Assembly (NCBI GenBank): GCA_001599935.1
Contig: BCIJ01000025.1
Location: forward strand, 86,770-150,769
Source of the DNA: Holtermannia corniformis
Lineage: Eukaryota; Basidiomycota; Tremellomycetes; Holtermanniales
Reading direction: 5' to 3'
Length of the DNA: 64,000 nt
The notes beneath the pieces were generated by a model. It had not been told where the DNA came from. It was given only the letters and a program-made list of their open reading frames with translations, and made no database searches. Numbering within the stretch: position 1 is the first letter of the stretch; every line of letters starts with the position of its first letter. Shown here piece by piece: positions 45,269-57,243 of this stretch. A program made the position numbers and the translations under genes.

Positions 45269-47336
45269 CTATACACGCACCACCGCACCCCAACTGTCAT
45301 CCTCGGCCTTCTTGCCGCTTTCATTGACGATATCGCGCTTCCTCCAGACGGCTTCGACGACTGATTTCGCGCGCGAGATGTTGCCTGTTCCGACAACCTC
45401 TGCGAGGATCTGGAAGCGATCGAGCACCAATCGACGGTCGGGCTCCGTCCTGCACTCGCATCCGACAATGAAGAGTGGCCAGAGGAGCCCGAGGCGCATG
45501 TTACGCTCCGGGATGAGCGCAATGGTCGCGAGGACGGCTGGGACGAGATGTGCGATCGAAGTCCGATGCGCAGGCGAAGTGCCGTGAAAAGCGCACGCGA
45601 GGAACAGTAGCGCCGCTTGTCGCTTCGCCTCGGCGGCTAACAGTACGATATCTGCCGATGACTTTGGCGCGCCTTGGACTTGAGTGACGTATTTGGCGGG
45701 TGGCTCGGTGCCGCCTGTGATCCTACGGTCATCTGGCGTCCATTGCTTGAGCGTCTTGAGTTTTTCTTCTAGCTCGACGGCTCGCTGATCAATCGCCTCG
45801 TCTTCGGTTGCGTCGTGTAGGATCCCGCTGGTACGGTCATACTTGTACCGCGCGAGGTCTGTCACAGCAGAGATGATGGCCAGGACCTCGCTCGAGCACC
45901 CAGCGATCCCATCGACACGCTGCAGCTCCTTCTCGCCATACCGCGTCGGCGCAAGCCACTCGTCCGTATGCAGCGCGCGTTCTCGACATGCCGCTCGCGC
46001 CTGGATGTCGAGGAAAGCAAAGATGCGCGATGCGAACATTTCCGCGGCACTAGGTAACGGTGCACCGGGTGTCTGCTGGCGCGCACGGGATCGGAGCCAC
46101 ATGACTTTCTGCGCGGCTTCACTGTATTCCGCCCAGGCGGGGTTGCAGCCGTCTGCGATCTCGAGCAGGCAGAGGATGAGGAGGGATGCGAGGGATTCAA
46201 CGGAGACGGAGATGTTGGGATCGGGATGGCCAACGAGAGCAAGGGTCATGTCGAGTGCGAGCGATTTGTGTGGACCCGAGGCTGTGATCAGGCCGGAAGA
46301 GGGGACGGAGGCACCGAGGTGTGCGGCAGAGAGAGCCAGTAAGCCATGACGGAGAGATGGGGTAGACTGCGCCATTGGTAACAGAGTGGCTCGATAGCCA
46401 TTGGCTGCAGACATCAGCATGGCGCGGACCTGTTGGGAGATGGACCCACATTCGTCATCGATGATGGTGAATGTCGGCGAGACGACGGTGATGTCTGCAC
46501 TCTCATCAGCCCATTTGTCCTGCCAGAACGCAACTGCACCCACAATAATCAAACAGCAAACTATCCGCCGGGTTCATGCTCCCAACCAGCAAATCTGACG
46601 GCTCCGCCAGCCTCCCACCCAATCGCTGTACCAGCATTGCCCACAAGTCTTCCTCTTCAACGCGCTTCTGCTTGCCACGCTTCTTGCTGCTCGGGACGTG
46701 AAACGCCTTTGTTGCTGCCTCAAACGCTTGCGAGACGGCATCAGATGGTTGGTAAGCCGAGGTGTGCTCGCGCAGTACAAGTGCGCGAGTCGTTTCTTCT
46801 GCGTCGCGGCCAAACTCGAACTCGTAGTATCTGTAGTTCGGAAATCAGCCGTTGAGGAGATCGCTGCTCTGAGGGCGAGGCAAGCCAACGCACGCATCAT
46901 CGTCAACCTCGGTCTTGACGCCCACCACGGCCGCTGCGGGGGCGAAATCTCCCGGTAGATGATTCACGAACAGGTGCTCGTCTGCCGACCCTTCAACCAT
47001 CGGTACCTCGTCCTCCGATTGCCAGTTGCCTCGCCGCCCGGCAGGCTTGAGCGTTTGGTTCTGTGCCGACCATGTGAGCTGATTGGTAGTCAGTTCGATG
47101 CCTGCGCCGCAACGGTTCAGTGGAGAACATGCCTTGATACCGTAGACGCAAGTCAGCCCGTTGGCAATGCAGCCTTTGCAAGCCGGTCTAGCTTCAGAGC
47201 ACCTCACACGCCGAGCTTTACAGTTGAAGCAGCCTCACCATGATCGTCAGCCCATCGCCTGTACCGGTACCACCCCGATCTCACCCGATCGCGTTCGCTT
47301 GCCTTTGGCTTTGGCGTTCGGCGCTGCAGTGTCCAT
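45269..47336 (-). CDS. Zn2Cys6 fungal transcription factor
   Basis: The spliced N-terminus MDTAAPNAKAKGKRTRSG runs into a binuclear zinc cluster with exact spacing C-x2-C-x6-C-x6-C-x2-C-x6-C (GCFNCKARRVRCSEARPACK then GCIANGLTC), so it should bind DNA through CGG-type half sites. The cluster is split from the start codon by one intron. The large last exon carries the regulatory middle homology region (RHGLLALSAAHLGAS, SLASLLILCLLEIADG), as in Fungal_trans_2 proteins, and ends with EDDSWGAVVRV. Several short introns lie between. Length is near 610 residues. The target pathway is unknown; neighbours (histone H4 and an orphan gene) give no clue. Confidence 0.85.
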
Positions 47337-47693
47337 CCTGGCTGCACGACGGTCGTGTGAAGCTGCGGCAAAGGTCTAGAAGAGCGGTAGTGGATTTGCC
47401 GCCGATTACGATTCCAACCCAAGTAGGATTAGGATCTGAACGTAATGGGTGGCGAATCGACCACTGGGCGGACTGGCAGGTGAACGGAGCCATGCTTCGG
47501 GCGATTCTTCTCACGTAGTACTCATGGTCTCAATGTGAACAGTGAACAGCACGGCACATGCCAGACAATCGCATCTCGGTGATCAGAGATCCATCTGCAT
47601 AATGATACAGGGCATAAAGATGTAGAGGGCAAAACCGAAAGACAACAGCCGCGAGGGCAAACGAAGGAGACTGCGGACGGGCCAGCGAGATGC
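47337..47693. other. Intergenic, H4 3' flank and regulator promoter
   Basis: This 357-nt stretch holds the promoter of the Zn2Cys6 gene and the H4 3' UTR. Nothing else is recognised. Confidence 0.4.
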
Positions 47694-48852
<1,159 letters not shown>

Positions 48853-51116
48853 ATGGACGACCTGGTTGACGGCTTCATTGCGTATTGCGCCGCTCGCGGC
48901 CTGACCGTCAATCGCCCTCGTACACCGAGCAGGCAAGAGACGGCGCGGTTGCGAGTGTGTCTCAATGTGCTCCTGATGGATCATGTCTCACTCGGCCGTA
49001 TCGAGCGCTACTTCCAGCGTCGAAGTCTTGGCGCGTCCACATCTAGAGGGAATCCCGAGATGGAGAAGGTGCTAGTCATGTTGCAACGCAACGTGGTAGA
49101 GCAAGATGGGCGTCGGTCACCTCTTGCAGTACGTCCCTTCCGCACCTCTCGAACGTAGCTGATATCAGATAGGCCAGGGTCCGCCCACTTATACCCGATC
49201 TCTCATCCGACATAGCCTATCGAATGCGAGATCCGCCCTTCAGTCCCTTCACTGAACAAGACGCCCGTGCGCTCGCTTTGGGTCAATGGTTCCGAGCAGA
49301 CTTTATGCGCTGGGTCGACCCTATCAAGTGTAAGACTTGTGATGGTCCCACAAGATCCGTTGGCTCCGCAACACCGAGCGCGGCAGACCGTACCGGCGGC
49401 GCTGGACGGGTCGAAGTGTATGCGTGTGTTGAGGATGGACAGCACGAACGCACGCGTTTCGCGAGATACAACGATATCATGACGCTAGTTCGGACCCGCG
49501 AAGGGCGATGTGGTGAGTTTCACACGGATGTTAGAACGAAAACGTTGACTAACGCACGCTAGGCGAGTTTGCGCACCTCTTCTGCTTTTTGCTGGGTGTG
49601 TATGGATTGAATGCACGCTACGTGTGGAACAGGTGAGCATTTTGGCATGTGCGATGTGATTGAACTGATAGACAGCGAGGATCATGTGTGGACAGAGTAC
49701 TGGAGCGACGGCTTGCAGCGCTGGGTCCACATCGATTCATGGTATGTCGCAGTGCTGCGTGACACCCAACATTGACTTTGACGCAGCGAGCCAGCCATCA
49801 ATAAGCCGCTACTCTATGACCGAGGGTGGGGCAAGAAGATGGCGTTCTGCATGTAAGCTTGTCGGCACCGCTTCATGTGGAGCGCTGCTCATGTTGTGGC
49901 AGTGCTGCTGGACCCGAGGGGCTCCAAGACGTTACGCGTGGCTATGTGACAGACTTTGATGGCGATTGTCAGCGGCGTCGCCGTGCCAAGGGGTGGGATG
50001 AAGCAGAGCTTGCAGCGGTTTGTCTTGGTCAAACATATTAAAGCAAGCGGCGGCTGACCCACCAAGTCATTGAGCAGCAGATCAGCTAGCTTGCGCTACA
50101 CACTCCCGTCCGAAGAGGGGGACCCAGCAGCCGAGCGGGAACGCTTGCACGAGGCTTGGTTGCTGGACGACCAGAAGCGACTGAGGGACGCCGAGGAGGA
50201 AGAGCTCGGCGGCAGGCAGTCTGGAACCCAAGAATGGCGCCAAGCGCGGCAAGAACTAGGCCAGGGTCCAACGAAAGCGTTCCCCTTTGATGGTAGGCCC
50301 TGCGCGTGGTCCATCGTGTCATGTCGCTCAGCTGCCCAGATAAACGCGAACTGTTCGACTCCAAAACCGACGAGCCTCTGCTCTTTGGCCACATTGCGAC
50401 AGTCGGCTATGCGCCAGGTTTCCCGACCGAACTCACGTCAGGCCCGTCGCAGACTTCAGCAATGTTCACAACGCAGTCTCTGCCGCAGGATCGCAGTTTT
50501 TCAGCCGAGATCGTCTTTCGGATCAGCAGTGATGGTCAGGGCGCTGATGGGCTCGCGCTTGTGTTTACCAGTGAGCGCAAGCTGGGCCTGGGAGGTTACG
50601 GGATGGGCTATAGCGGGCTTGGTGAAACGGGTGATTTTGCAGTGGAAGGTGAGTTGACATGCTCGACCTACATCGTTGCCGCTGATTGCGAGCAGTGGAC
50701 ACGTATCGGACCCAAGATCACGCCAACGACCCACATGTGCCGCACATCTCCATCCACAGCCCACCAGACGCGCATCATCGCAACAGCGTTGCCTGCGTCA
50801 AGCCAGACCTGCTGCCGCCCATCACCGATGGTAAACGATACACCCTGTTCGTTCAATTCGATGGCAGCACGCGGCATGTTCGCGCGACCCTGCTAAACGG
50901 ACAAGGCCAAGAATGGGAAGTTTTCCTATTTGATGCCGTAGTGCCCGCCGGGCAAGGCAAAGACTGGTACATGGGTGTCACGGCTGCGTGCGGCGGACTA
51001 TCTCAGACTGTGAGTGCGATGGGTCTTGACATGAGGTTAAGCCGAATCGTCAGGTGGAAATCTCCCAATGGACATGGTCAGAGATCGAAATCCTTGACGA
51101 AGACAAGCATCCATGA
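48853..51116 (+). CDS. PNG1: Peptide:N-glycanase (PNG1) fused to a C-terminal L-type lectin-like domain
   Basis: The transglutaminase-fold amidase core removes N-glycans from misfolded glycoproteins in the cytosol. Ten exons sum to 1845 nt and 614 residues. The catalytic triad is intact: Cys in TREGRCGEF (about residue 205), His in EDHVWTEYW (about 231) and Asp in RWVHIDSCEPAIN (about 249). Further core motifs are LGQWFRADFMRWVDP, IKCKTCDG, ARYNDIMTLV, KMAFCIAAGPEGLQDVTRGY and the terminal GRQSGTQEWRQARQELG. From about residue 385 a second domain follows: RSFSAEIVFRISSDGQGADG LALVF, GYGMGYSG, FAVEVDTYRTQDHANDPHVP HISIH, ending QWTWSEIEILDEDKHP. Its beta-sandwich pattern and VEVDTY motif match L-type (legume-like) lectins. 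The second half of the usual two-CxxC zinc knuckle is altered. The lectin could recognise glycans or the glycoprotein substrate (inference). Confidence 0.88.
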
Positions 51117-51191
51117 TCGATCGAGACATCTCGAACCCATGTCAAGTTGTACATTGTATGCGATGCATTGAATCACGAGCGTCTCCCCGCC

Positions 51192-52133
51192 TCACCGCTT
51201 GGCGAATGGGATCCGGAACCCACTCAGCAGCGTTCGCGCTTTCTCCTGGGCGCCCTTGCCCTTTGCGCTCGTCGCAATTTGGATATGGAAGCCGTGCATG
51301 CGCGGGTACGAGTCGAGGTTGGCCTCGATCTGCGGGAACAGGGCCATTGTCGCTGCGTCAAAGCCAAAGCTGACGACACCGCCGACAGCGCTCGGGCTCA
51401 TCTTTGACGCCGAAGCAGGAGGCAACGAGATCCCTGGGAATTCACGGATGCGAGGGAGGACAAAGTCGACGAGGGATTGGAGGAAATCGTACATTGCGTC
51501 GCCTTTGAGCTCGACTTTGGCCGCGACGGGCATCCCGGCACGTAGCTTGAACGCTGCAGCGCCCGATCGCGATGAGATGACTTGTACTCCTGAAGAGCCC
51601 GTCCGCCCGCCGCCGTTGGCCGTCTCGCCGCTGATGGCGCGTAGTGCCATGATGGCTGATAGCAGGCCGTGCTTGTTCCCGATGGCCTCTTTGACCATGG
51701 TGTGGATAGTGATGGAAGTGATATGCGGGATGTTTTGGTGCGTGGTGGTAGCGGCCGAGGGACGCAGTGGGCGATTGCCGCGAGGCGACGGGGTTGGACG
51801 GTTGAGCTCGTAGGGAGACGGGGTGGTTGGGAGAGCAGGCGACGAAGTGGATGATGTAGGAGTTGGGGAAGACGCCGACTGGTGTTCGTACGTCATGTAC
51901 AGTAGATCCGCCGCCAGCGTGTTGTGGTAGTGATCTCCGTAGCGTGAAGGGTGTGTTTGGCCAAGATGGATAGGCGGCACAACCCAATCTTGAGCCTGAG
52001 CAGAGGCCGAGGTTGACGCCGCACGAAGGGCGTATGCGGTCGACCGCAGGACTCGGCGTGATCCTACGACCCTTGCAGCTGTCATGGGAAGAGCTGATGT
52101 CGAGGCCATGTTGTAGATTGCGCTCTTGAACAT
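51192..52133 (-). CDS. MRPL7: Mitochondrial ribosomal protein uL5m (MRPL7)
   Basis: This is a large-subunit mitoribosomal protein that contacts 5S-site/central protuberance elements. One long frame of 313 codons with no intron. The N-terminus ([20 protein letters not shown]) is basic and Ser/Ala-rich, a typical mitochondrial presequence. A low-complexity Ser/Thr/Pro segment precedes the L5 fold: [20 protein letters not shown] then [14 protein letters not shown], the [40 protein letters not shown] block, and [20 protein letters not shown] with the C-terminal [20 protein letters not shown]. The start could be MFKSAIYNM at 52133 or the internal Met at 52109; both leave the presequence intact. 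Confidence 0.88.
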   Translation of the reverse strand: MFKSAIYNMASTSALPMTAARVVGSRRVLRSTAYALRAASTSASAQAQDWVVPPIHLGQTHPSRYGDHYHNTLAADLLYMTYEHQSASSPTPTSSTSSPALPTTPSPYELNRPTPSPRGNRPLRPSAATTTHQNIPHITSITIHTMVKEAIGNKHGLLSAIMALRAISGETANGGGRTGSSGVQVISSRSGAAAFKLRAGMPVAAKVELKGDAMYDFLQSLVDFVLPRIREFPGISLPPASASKMSPSAVGGVVSFGFDAATMALFPQIEANLDSYPRMHGFHIQIATSAKGKGAQEKARTLLSGFRIPFAKR

Positions 52134-52289
52134 GGACAGGCTGACACTCGAACTTTTCCCGTTGCTGGCAAATAGCTCCGCGAGGCGAGGTAGGCGGGCG
52201 CCGCTCTAGCAACCACCTAACAAACTGATGCATGTGTATAGTCCTAGTAGCTGACCCACGACCACTGGCCGCTCTCCTGTGTGCAAGCA

Positions 52290-54925
52290 TCACTGCTTAG
52301 TCTCCTTGACCTCTTCATCATCAGCCTCTTTCTCGCTTCTCTCCCCGTTTTCCGGCTTGCGGCCCCTGGACTCGCGCTCGAGCGAATCAATCTTCTTACG
52401 GATACTGATGATCTCGCGATGAATGACAGTCGTCGGCGTCAACGACGTGCTGTGTGCGTCAGCTCCAACATCATCTTCCAGCTTGTAACGTCGCTCACTT
52501 GGGGAAGACAGATGTCAAATCCTTGAAACACACTCGGGAGATCTCTCCGTCGTCGTCACACTTTGGATCCTCGACCTCGGGATTGCCCTCCTCTTCCGGC
52601 ACAGGTCCATCAAAGTACGCCTTGAGGCGCTGCGAGCGTGTGTGACGGATCTGTGACTCGAAGAGTGCGATTGCCGTGAGCGGGATGAAGAACATGATCG
52701 ACATGACGATGCGGTTCAGCTTGACGTAGACGCTCTTTGGCAGCACGTATCTGCCGGGCGTCAGCTGAGCGGGTCAGAAGATACCTCAACTCACTCGAGA
52801 GGTGCAATCAGGACGGCCTCGATGAGGTTGAAGGGTGCCGGGTAGACAAAGCTGTCAGGCGCACGGACGAGGCTGATGGTCTTGTGCGCAAAAAAGGTCA
52901 TGTATTGCGCGATACTCGTCTCCTCGACCTGGCAGCGTCAGAGCACGTATCGGGTCGTCTGTTCTGCACTCACATCCGAGTACGCCGAGTTCAAGAGCGC
53001 AACGAGCAAGTTGACGAGAACGATTGTCGTGAGAAAGTTGTAGATGTAGTAGACGATCAAGCCGTAAGCTGTATATCGTCAGCTGGTCAATCCTGTACTC
53101 GCCACACGGAACATGCGATAGCCAAAGCGAGACGAAGGAGAGTCAAAGTCTGGCGATCTGAGAACGATCAGTCATGCTTCACGATAGCCAACTGACTCAC
53201 CCGACCAAAGCCTGCAGCAGGGCATTGACGACGACTTCGCCACCGTCGCTCTCACCGTCCGCGGCATCGAGCGCGAACAGGCTCTGCGCAAAGCCGATGA
53301 TGATGACACCGAGCAGAATGAAGAAGATTGCGCTCTCCCGGCTATGAATCATCAGTTTGACGTCAATCTACACGTCTGCTCGACGCACAGCATGCGGAAG
53401 ACGACGACCTGGACGACACCAATGATTTGGAAACCTGCGTGGCGTCAGCAACATCCCGAAGCGCGAGGTCCTGGGCACACCCACCATCGAAAACAGTCAA
53501 AAGCTTGACCCAGATCAACGGCGCCACGCAGCTCAAGACCTGGAAACTCTTGAGTTGCAACCTTTCGCTCTCTTGATCCCCCTCGGCGCGCAGACCGGCC
53601 ATGCGAAGTGAGAAGGCGGTTAGAAGCAAAGCATCGGTCGAAAAGTTGACGAGCGTCCAGAACCCAATGGTCGTGAGGGGTTTGGGGGATAGTTGGATCG
53701 TCTGTGTTGTCAGCTTTGCTGCCGCTTGAGGATTCAGAGTTAGACTAGCGGACCTTGTAGACACGGGTAGCCTCTGCAGAGCTGTGAGCGAGTGCAATGC
53801 ATATATTACAGAGGAACGCACCTTCAATCAGGAACGAAGCGGTCATGATGTACAGGACAAACTCCCATTCGTCAAAGTTGTGTTCCGGGTTGAGAGCGTC
53901 CAGGGGGCTTCGGACCGTCTGCGAATACACTTTTGCTCATCAGCACCTTCAGAACGGCTTACGATCGACCACGTACCGAATAGGTAAACGATCCACACAA
54001 CGATCCTGAAAGCCGTTTGATACCGCGGCACAGCTAGCCTCTGCGGATCAAGATGCTTCCAGAACGACGTTGACTCCGAATGGTTGTATGGCACATAGTC
54101 GATGTCGTCGTTCTCGTTGTTCTGCTGTACCCAATCTCCACGCCAGAGCGAGTTGACGACATGCTGGGCTTCCGAGGAAGACAGGAAGATCTGTGGGTGT
54201 TAGTGTGTCATGCATGTCGATTCTCGACATACAGTACAGTGCTGGTCGATGGCCGACTCCAGACTGGAAGCGGTGAGCCCGAACGACAAAAGAGAATTGG
54301 GGTCTTACGCCGAGATGGGTGCGGAAGCGTCGCCGTCACTTTCGCGGAACCTGAACCGGGTGCTCATCACACTCTCAAGACGGTCCACAGGCGAGTTGTG
54401 CACGATGCGTCGCGCCAAGACCTCGCAGGCAACAGCACGGCAGACGTTCTCGTCGTAGTCTGCCGGCTGCGAGTACGCATCATACATGAAGAGCTGGCGA
54501 GCACTGTGGTCGTGTAAGCTTTAAACGTAGCGAGCTGAAGTGAACATGCCGAAGCAGACAGAACGGAACACATTCGCCAAAGTCACCAGCAGCTTTCGAG
54601 TACGCGTTGATGACTTCGACGGTGATGGTCGCTGATTTTGCATCTTGAATTTCGTCCAGGTCAACTTCGACGGGGAGTAGCGTGAGGGTCAGTGCACGGA
54701 GACGACTGACGATCTCTGCAGGGCAATGTCAGTAATGTGGTCCGAGACGTCTAGCTTGGCAAACTGCGCACTCGAGATGGTATCCTGCACGGATCCATTA
54801 GCTTGTCAACATGTGTCACCGGCACAGCTACGCACGGGCTCTGGCATGCAGCTCGCGGTTGAGAGCATCGACCCCTGCTCTTCGACGGCCACGGCATCGC
54901 CCCCTAGTACTGCCGACTCTGACAT
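52290..54925 (-). CDS. YVC1: TRPY-type vacuolar cation channel (YVC1-like)
   Basis: This is a predicted calcium-permeable TRP channel of the vacuolar membrane. Motifs in order: cytosolic N-domain (EIVSRLRALTLTLLPVEVDL, ACEVLARRIVHNSPVDRLES), HLDPQRLAVPRYQTAFRIVV WIVYLFGTW (first membrane segment), NFDEWEFVLYIMTASFLIE, FLLLTAFSLRMAGLRAE-like segments, VLSCVAPLIWVKLLTVFDG, FQIIGVVQVVVFRMLRESAI then FFILLGVIIIGFAQSLFALD (S5 and pore turret), and IYNFLTTIVLVNLLVALLNS (S6). After the channel comes ISRVCFKDLTSVFP and a C-terminal coiled coil (HREIISIRKKIDSLERESRG) rich in acidic and basic residues. The start MSESAVLGGDAV at 54925 is the first reasonable ATG. About ten introns; some 5' exon borders are less certain. 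Confidence 0.87.
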
Positions 54926-55088
54926 GCTGCTCTTTTGATGCGATGCAAGACGTGACAAAAACTGGCGGTATCGCTCTCGGCTGGGAAGGACGTACATGGC
55001 GTTTCAGTTGCCACGTGGGATCCGCGCGTCATCCAACACGCATCCTGGGTGGCAAACCCACCGCCAACCAGAACGACCACAAGGGATC

Positions 55089-56840
55089 ATGGGCTTTCTG
55101 TCTAAACTCAAGGACAAGGTCGACTTTGACGACGTTGACGTTGAGCCGAGCCAGCCGTACCCTCAGCCGACGCCGGACGGGGTTGGCCCGCATGCGCTCG
55201 TCAGGTACCGCAAGCAGCGCGGTGTCAACCTCGGTCCGTGGTGTCTTGTCAGTAGATGTGACGGTTCGCTGACTCGAGATCAGGCTCGTGGTTCTCACTC
55301 GAGCGTTGGATGGCGTCTTCCGTCTTCAAAGACGCTGTCGAACCGGGACAGAGCGACTTTGATGTTGCGCGCGGCCCCAATGCGAAAGCCAACCTCGAGC
55401 AGCATTGGGATACATGGATCAAGGACGACGACTGGAAGTGGATAGCCGAAAAGGGCTTCAACACTGTCCGGATCCCTGTAGGGCTTTCATCCACACCTAT
55501 GGTGATTATACTGAAAACTCTAGATCGGCTACCATCATCTGTGCTCGATTGAACCAAAGGTCCTCATCGATACGGCCTACGAGCCCTACGCCGACGTCTT
55601 CTCTGGTGCTTGGCCTCGGATAGTCAAGGCGATTGAGACGGCTGATCGGTACGGTCTTGGCGTTTTGGTCGGTGCGTTTGATGCGCAGTCAATGGTGGCG
55701 GCTTGGCGCTGATCGCCGGGTCCTTAGACTTGCACGCGGCGGCTGGAGCTCAGAATACCGACGGTGGGTATTGGAAGGCTGTGTCGTACACGATCGTACT
55801 AATGGGGTACCATCTACAGCCCATTCCGGTCTATCCGACGGCAAAGTCCGGTTTTGGAACACCAAAGCCAACTTGCGCTCGACGTCCCTCGCTCTCCGTT
55901 TCCTCGGATCATACCTCTCTCCCATACCCCACGTCGTCGGTCTCGAGCTCCTGAATGAACCGGCATACAACGACCGCCTCTGGGGCTGGTACGACGACAT
56001 CATCCCTGCTATCCGCAACACCGCAGGCTCGTCGCTACCGCTCATCATCAGCGATAGCTGGCGCACAGACGACTTTGCCGGCTACGTAGGTGGCAAAGCG
56101 GCCGGCTTAGTCCTGGACCATCACCTCTACCGCTGTTTCTCGCAGGAAGACTGGATCCCGGGCGAAGCACACGCGCACAAGCTTCAGACCGAATTCGCAC
56201 AGACGATCGCAGCACAGACTGGCAAAGCGAATGGAAGCATCATCATTGGCGAGTTTTCCGCCGCACTGAACCCTGCGTCCTTTGCGGATGGGATGCCAGA
56301 TGGTGAAAAGGACCGCCAGAAGCGCATCTTTCTGCGCGCACAGCTCGATGTGATTGAACAGCACTGCGCAGGCTGGTTCTTCTGGAGCTACAAGAAGGAA
56401 GAAGGCTGGGACTGTGGCTGGTCTGTGCGCGATGCGGCGACTGCTGAAATCTTGCCGAGCTCGGTGGCAGGCAAGGTGCTGAGGCGGGACTTGACGGGAG
56501 ATTGGGGCAAAGAGGCGTTCTGCCGCCAAGCGTATGGTGAGTGTTTTGCATCCATCACATTACCAGAGCACCGCTGACGCCCTTAGACTCGCACGTCGGC
56601 TACTGGTCCACCCAGCAAGGTCAATTCGAACACGACCGCTTCCACACTGGTTTCCTGCAGGGCTGGGACGACGCTCACATGTTCTTCCACCACGGGATGG
56701 AGCTCGGGCTAGTGCACGAGTGGATGCTCCGTCGTGAGCGAGAACACGTCGGACAGCGAGGACACGGGCCCGCAGTGTGGGAATACGGTCATGGCTTCAA
56801 GCAGGGCGTGCTCAAGGCCGCCGAGGCTTGTCTGGCTTGA
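55089..56840 (+). CDS. Glycoside hydrolase family 5 exo-beta-glucanase-like enzyme, no signal peptide
   Basis: This is a TIM-barrel glucan hydrolase of the Exg1-like GH5 branch. It starts MGFLSKLKDKVDFDDVDVEP with no hydrophobic leader, then RYRKQRGVNLGSWFSLERWM across the first intron. Further motifs: HWDTWIKDDDWKWIAEKGFN TVRIPIGYYH, DLHAAAGAQN, the catalytic acid/base Glu in GLELLNEPAYND, HHLYRCFSQEDW, and the nucleophile Glu in IIIGEFSAAL. WFFWSYKKEEGWDCGW ends the barrel. The last exon adds an extension: GFLQGWDDAHMFF and HGPAVWEYGHGFKQGVLKAA. Lack of a signal peptide suggests an intracellular role or unconventional export, as in the subset of fungal GH5 enzymes that act on steryl or lipid glucosides, though I cannot assign the substrate. 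Start at 55089; 54996 is an alternative. Confidence 0.85.
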
Positions 56841-57243
56841 CTGGGACCCACCCCACTGGGGTTGTCAACGCAACCATCCCATCCGATGCATTGCACATGC
56901 TGTTTCTATTTCCTGACTTTTGTAGTGTGTCCATGCCTCCCCTCCCGTTTCTACTATTATGCAGTGGGTCCTGGGTCTTACACGACGGGCCTGGGCGGGT
57001 CAGCTGACGAGCTCATGCGAGCTGGACGCTGCGACGTACTCGAGCTTGCGCTCGGCGATGGCTTGCACGGCGGCGTGATTGGGGATCTGCTCGACCTACG
57101 CGTCGTCAGCTTAGGCTGGGGTTCGGTCGCGCGGGACATACGCGGTGGAAGGCGTTCAAGTTTTTGTGAAGCGTGATCTGGAACACTGACGCCGAGCCTT
57201 GGCTATTTCAATCATCAGCAGCGTATCTATTCACTCAGGACAA
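56841..57243. other. Intergenic, convergent gene ends
   Basis: This 403-nt interval separates the converging GH5 and methyltransferase genes. No gene or repeat is seen. Confidence 0.4.
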
